Shown here one piece after another: positions 61,395 through 64,000 of a stretch of 64,000 nucleotides of DNA. The DNA is from Chryseobacterium phocaeense (GTDB taxonomy: Bacteria; Bacteroidota; Bacteroidia; Flavobacteriales; Weeksellaceae). Where the stretch lies: NCBI RefSeq assembly GCF_900169075.1, contig NZ_LT827015.1:1054001-1118000 (forward strand), read 5' to 3'. Position 1 is the first letter of the stretch; each line of letters starts with the position of its first letter. A program made the translations under genes and the position numbers. Below the pieces are notes generated by a model, which made no database searches, was not told where the DNA came from, and worked only from the letters and a program-made list of their open reading frames with translations.

Positions 61395-61943
61395 ATGAAA
61401 ATTTATTCCCTACAATTGCTGGACGAACTGAAAACACTGGTTCAGGAACATATACAATATGCGCAGGATCTTTTGAAAGAATCTGATGAACGGCTTAATT
61501 CCAGGGTTTCCGATAACAGCTGGAGCGTCCTGGAATGCTTTGAACATCTTAACCGTTACGGAGATTTTTATATCCCGGAAATCAGCAGGAGCATTTCTTC
61601 CTCCAAAACATCCTCAGTTCCTTTTTTTAAACCCGGAATTCTGGGAAATTACTTCGCTGAAAGCATGCGGCCAAAGGAAAAATTAAATAAAATGAAAACC
61701 CTTAAAAGCATGAATCCCATCAACAGTAAGTTGAACAGACATGTGATAGAAGAATTTATTCGGCAGCAGAAACAAATCGTAGAATTATTGGAAAAAGCAG
61801 GAAATGCAGATCTTAATAAAGTCAAAACCGGGATCAGTATTTCGAAATTAATCAGGCTGAAACTGGGCGATACCTTTCGCTTTGTTATTTACCATAATGC
61901 AAGGCATATTCAACAGGCGGAAAGGGTTTTGAAGAATCTTTAA
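61395..61943 (+). CDS. DinB-family protein
   Basis: A 182-residue four-helix protein with the DinB/YfiT metal-site pattern: ECFEHLNRYGDFY near residue 46 and FVIYHNARHIQQAERVL near the C-terminus (His ligands). Family members are thiol-S-transferases or unknown metal enzymes. It follows a Crp-like regulator by 54 bases. Confidence 0.85.
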   Translation: MKIYSLQLLDELKTLVQEHIQYAQDLLKESDERLNSRVSDNSWSVLECFEHLNRYGDFYIPEISRSISSSKTSSVPFFKPGILGNYFAESMRPKEKLNKMKTLKSMNPINSKLNRHVIEEFIRQQKQIVELLEKAGNADLNKVKTGISISKLIRLKLGDTFRFVIYHNARHIQQAERVLKNL

Positions 61944-61976
61944 AGTTTCCGGAAATAGATTCCACATATTTATTAA

Positions 61977-62068
61977 TTTTAACCTGAGTTGGTTTAAGGA
62001 ATTTAAAATTAACAGGATGGAAGCTGGAAGAAGGGAGAAGGAAGTTAATATAGCATCAATATTTTCCC
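61977..62068. repeat. Dispersed repeat, copy B (partner at 8508-8600)
   Basis: Starts TTTTAACCTGAGTTGG and contains GGAAGCTGGAAGAAGGGAG and GGAAGTTAATAT, matching copy A in order and spacing. It fills the space after the DinB stop. Confidence 0.55.
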
Positions 62069-62110
62069 TTTGAAAGGGCTAGTAACAAACTTGTATAATT
62101 TACTTTATAG

Positions 62111-62236
62111 CCTTTTTATTGACCAGGTTTTTGACAATAATATTGTGCTTGGGTAAGTCTGAAAGGAATGTTTTGTTGTGAATGTACCAAAGGTCCCGTA
62201 TAAAAACAGAAGAATAAAGCTTGCTTTTTTCAACAT
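62111..62236 (-). pseudogene. Decayed 5' fragment of an aspartyl-protease-like gene
   Basis: On the minus strand, an ATG at 62234-62236 starts MLKKASFILLF, like the MFKKTSLALLF start of the intact gene at 59891-60745. After a frame change it reads QQNIPFRLT, then, after a second frame change, NIIVKNLVNKKA, matching QQSIPFRIT and NIIVKTLVNKKD of the intact protein. The DNA upstream (to 62290) also matches the intact gene's 5' region. Nothing of the rest of the gene remains. The copy is thus a frameshifted, truncated remnant. Confidence 0.75.
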
Positions 62237-62375
62237 TATGGTGGGATTAGTAATTAAAATTCTGAACTAAAAATTACCCTTTATTCTTATATTACAAAAA
62301 AGGTTGAAAATACTTGTCCATTTTTCGGTTGCAGAGCAGACCGTATTCTTATTAATTTTATCAAAAAAAGAAAAA

Positions 62376-63152
62376 ATGACAAATATTCAGATTTTTAAGG
62401 AACTGCATATCCAGGATGAACCACTATTATTAGGAACTGTATGGAATGCCCAAAGTGCTAAAGGATATCAGAAACTGGGCTATAAAGCATTAGCGACCTC
62501 CAGTTCTGCAGTAGCCCACAGTTTGGGTTATGAAGATGGAGAGGAAATGAGCTTTGATGAATATTTCTATATTGTGGAAAGAATACTGAAATCGGTAGAT
62601 GTACCTTTGTCCGTAGACCTGGAGGGTGGGTATGGACATACATCTGATGAGATCGTATCGAATATTTCAAAATTAGCAGCCATTGGTGTTGTAGGTATTA
62701 ATATCGAAGACAGTGTAATCATTGATGGAAGCAGGAAGTTACTGACCCAAGAACAGCTCTATGAAAAATTGAAGCCGATTATTTCAGAACTGAAAAAGAA
62801 TACTGTTGAAATTTTTATCAATTTAAGGACAGATCCGTTTTTATTAGGAATAGAAAACCCTGTTGACGAAACCTTACAAAGAATCATAATTTTTGAAGAA
62901 TTGGGAGTGGATGGAATTTTCGTTCCCTGCATTACCTCTGAAAATGATATTGAAACCATCGTGAATGCCACCGGAATTCCTGTTAATGTAATGTGCATGC
63001 CTGAATTACCCGATTTTGCAACATTAAAAAGATTAGGAGTCAAAAGAATTTCTTCTGGTAATTTTTTAAATGATTATATTTATAATTCTTTAGAAGCAGC
63101 AGGCCGTGAGGTTCTTCTAAAACAAAGTTTTTTACCAGTTTTTGTGCAGTGA
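62376..63152 (+). CDS. Isocitrate lyase/PEP-mutase superfamily enzyme
   Basis: A 258-residue protein. The ATG at 62376 is chosen because the frame upstream is a pseudogene-linked stretch. It has the superfamily core VPLSVDLEGGYGHTSDEIVSNISKLAAIGVVGINIEDS (Asp/Glu metal site). The KKCGH loop of true isocitrate and methylisocitrate lyases is not seen. It is therefore closer to phosphonopyruvate hydrolase/PEP-mutase-like proteins of unknown substrate. Its stop overlaps the ada start (TGATG). Confidence 0.85.
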   Translation: MTNIQIFKELHIQDEPLLLGTVWNAQSAKGYQKLGYKALATSSSAVAHSLGYEDGEEMSFDEYFYIVERILKSVDVPLSVDLEGGYGHTSDEIVSNISKLAAIGVVGINIEDSVIIDGSRKLLTQEQLYEKLKPIISELKKNTVEIFINLRTDPFLLGIENPVDETLQRIIIFEELGVDGIFVPCITSENDIETIVNATGIPVNVMCMPELPDFATLKRLGVKRISSGNFLNDYIYNSLEAAGREVLLKQSFLPVFVQ

Positions 63153-64000
63153 TGAAACTTACGGAAGATAGAATGTATCAGGCCTCTCTTGATAAGGATT
63201 CCACATTTGAGGGAACTTACTGGATGGCTGTAAAAACGACAGGAATATTCTGCCGGCCAACCTGTACTGCCCGGAAGCCTAAAAGAGAAAATGTAGAATT
63301 CTTTTTAAATACAGCAGAAGCCATTCAAAATGGATACAGGCCTTGTAAAATTTGTAAACCGCTTGAAAAATTAAACGAAACCCCATCTTATATCAGGGAA
63401 TTGCTGAATGAATTGCTGCGTGATGAAACTTTAAAAATTAAAGATGCCGATCTGCTAACGAGAAATATTGAACCTGTAACGGTTCGGCGTTGGTTTTTAA
63501 AGAACCATGGGATTACTTTTCAGGCATTTCAGAGAAAGCTGAGGATGAATAAGGCATTTAAAAAAATAAAAGACGGGGAAAGCATCATAGAAACTGTATT
63601 AGATTCAGGATACGAAAGCCTGAGCGGATTTAATGAACGTTTTAAAAATATTGTAGGTGTTTCACCGGGAAATATAAAAGGACAGGGAATAATTGATCTT
63701 AAAAGAATTGAAACTCCACTGGGAACCATGTTTGCCTGTGCAGTAGAGGAAGGAATCTGTCTGCTTGAATTTACTGACCGGAAAAATATGGACAGGCAAT
63801 TTATATCACTGTCCAGAGCTTTGCAGGCCGAGATTGTTCAGGGAGAAAATAAACACTTTAAACAGCTGGAAGATGAATTACAGGAATATTTTGAAGGCAA
63901 AAGACAGTCCTTTGATGTTCCCCTTTACATAACAGGAACCGAATTCCAGGAAAAGGTATGGCAGCTCCTGCGTGAAATTCCGATGGGGGAGACCAGAACC
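63152..64000 (+). CDS. ada: Bifunctional Ada-type methylated-DNA repair protein/regulator (3' end outside window)
   Basis: 283 residues are visible and the frame is open at the right edge. The N-terminal domain has the four zinc cysteines C34, C38, C65 and C68 (FCRPTC and CKIC), which accept methyl groups from phosphotriesters. An AraC-type HTH follows (about residues 84-180; ETVLDSGYESLSGFNERFKNIVGVSPG). The start of the O6-methylguanine transferase domain comes next (TPLGTMFACAVEEGICLLEF, then EFQEKVWQLLREIPMGET). The catalytic PCHR is beyond the window. Coupling to the PEP-mutase-like gene is by overlapping stop and start. Confidence 0.92.
   Translation, partial: MKLTEDRMYQASLDKDSTFEGTYWMAVKTTGIFCRPTCTARKPKRENVEFFLNTAEAIQNGYRPCKICKPLEKLNETPSYIRELLNELLRDETLKIKDADLLTRNIEPVTVRRWFLKNHGITFQAFQRKLRMNKAFKKIKDGESIIETVLDSGYESLSGFNERFKNIVGVSPGNIKGQGIIDLKRIETPLGTMFACAVEEGICLLEFTDRKNMDRQFISLSRALQAEIVQGENKHFKQLEDELQEYFEGKRQSFDVPLYITGTEFQEKVWQLLREIPMGETRT

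Noticed and set aside
1..64000. tRNA or rRNA genes
   Set aside because: No cloverleaf with a CCA-proximal stem and no rRNA-like conserved stretch was recognised by eye; a tRNAscan run would be decisive.

Overview
The window is chromosomal DNA from a member of the Bacteroidota, most likely Chryseobacterium or a close Weeksellaceae relative. The evidence is internal. Several exported proteins carry type IX secretion (T9SS) C-terminal sorting domains, secD and secF are fused, and there is a GLPGLI-family protein. Promoters of the -33 TTG / -7 TAnnTTTG type precede several genes. The arginine pathway uses the acetylated/succinylated-ornithine carbamoyltransferase variant, and base composition is AT-rich. 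The species assignment is inference. No rRNA, tRNA, CRISPR array, prophage or complete insertion sequence was found.

Layout. 1-11.8 kb: the end of a membrane-protein gene, a secreted PQQ-type sugar dehydrogenase, secDF, a Tet-family exporter with an AraC regulator, and a tatA-like / PAP2 phosphatase / TPR operon. 11.8-15.9 kb: an AT-rich island with a Crp-like regulator, a small exported two-cysteine protein followed by a terminator, then three overlapping genes (a FAPNV-motif anchored protein, an HTTM membrane protein and a GLPGLI protein). This layout recalls the sdp peptide-maturation loci of Bacillus. 15.9-21.6 kb: rlmH, a YihY/BrkB protein, nhaA, a Rel/SpoT-type ppGpp enzyme and a small unknown protein.

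22.1-32.8 kb is a short-chain carboxylate module on the minus strand. It holds a porin, an MHS-type transporter, two small membrane proteins, a symporter-fused histidine kinase with a stand-alone receiver, a propionyl-CoA synthetase-like enzyme and acetyl-CoA synthetase. 33.1-42.4 kb is the complete arginine operon (GNAT, argG, argC, argD, argF', argB, argE, argH). It is divergent from a domesticated IS1-InsA-like DNA-binding gene, with four TTAAAGAT-type half sites in between. 42.7-49.1 kb: an Lrp regulator divergent from a pyrimidine operon (pyrB, carA, a four-helix-bundle gene, carB). A short leader ORF whose stop codon touches an intrinsic terminator precedes pyrB, as in the pyrBI attenuator of enterobacteria.

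49.1-64 kb is accessory. It contains an AraC regulator with membrane segments, an esterase lipoprotein, a T9SS adhesin with a YadA-like head, a Crp regulator with a hydrolase, and an iron-siderophore group (TonB receptor, PepSY reductase-like protein, esterase). It ends with an aspartyl-protease-like exported protein that has a decayed second copy, a further Crp regulator, a DinB protein, a PEP-mutase-like enzyme and ada, which runs off the end.

Gene ends carry several families of degenerate dispersed repeats. The strongest leads are the sdp-like island, the pyrB leader, the InsA-like regulator with its repeats, a two-hairpin repeat that supplies the C-terminus of argG, the T9SS/YadA hybrid, and a TonB receptor whose central third has different base composition.
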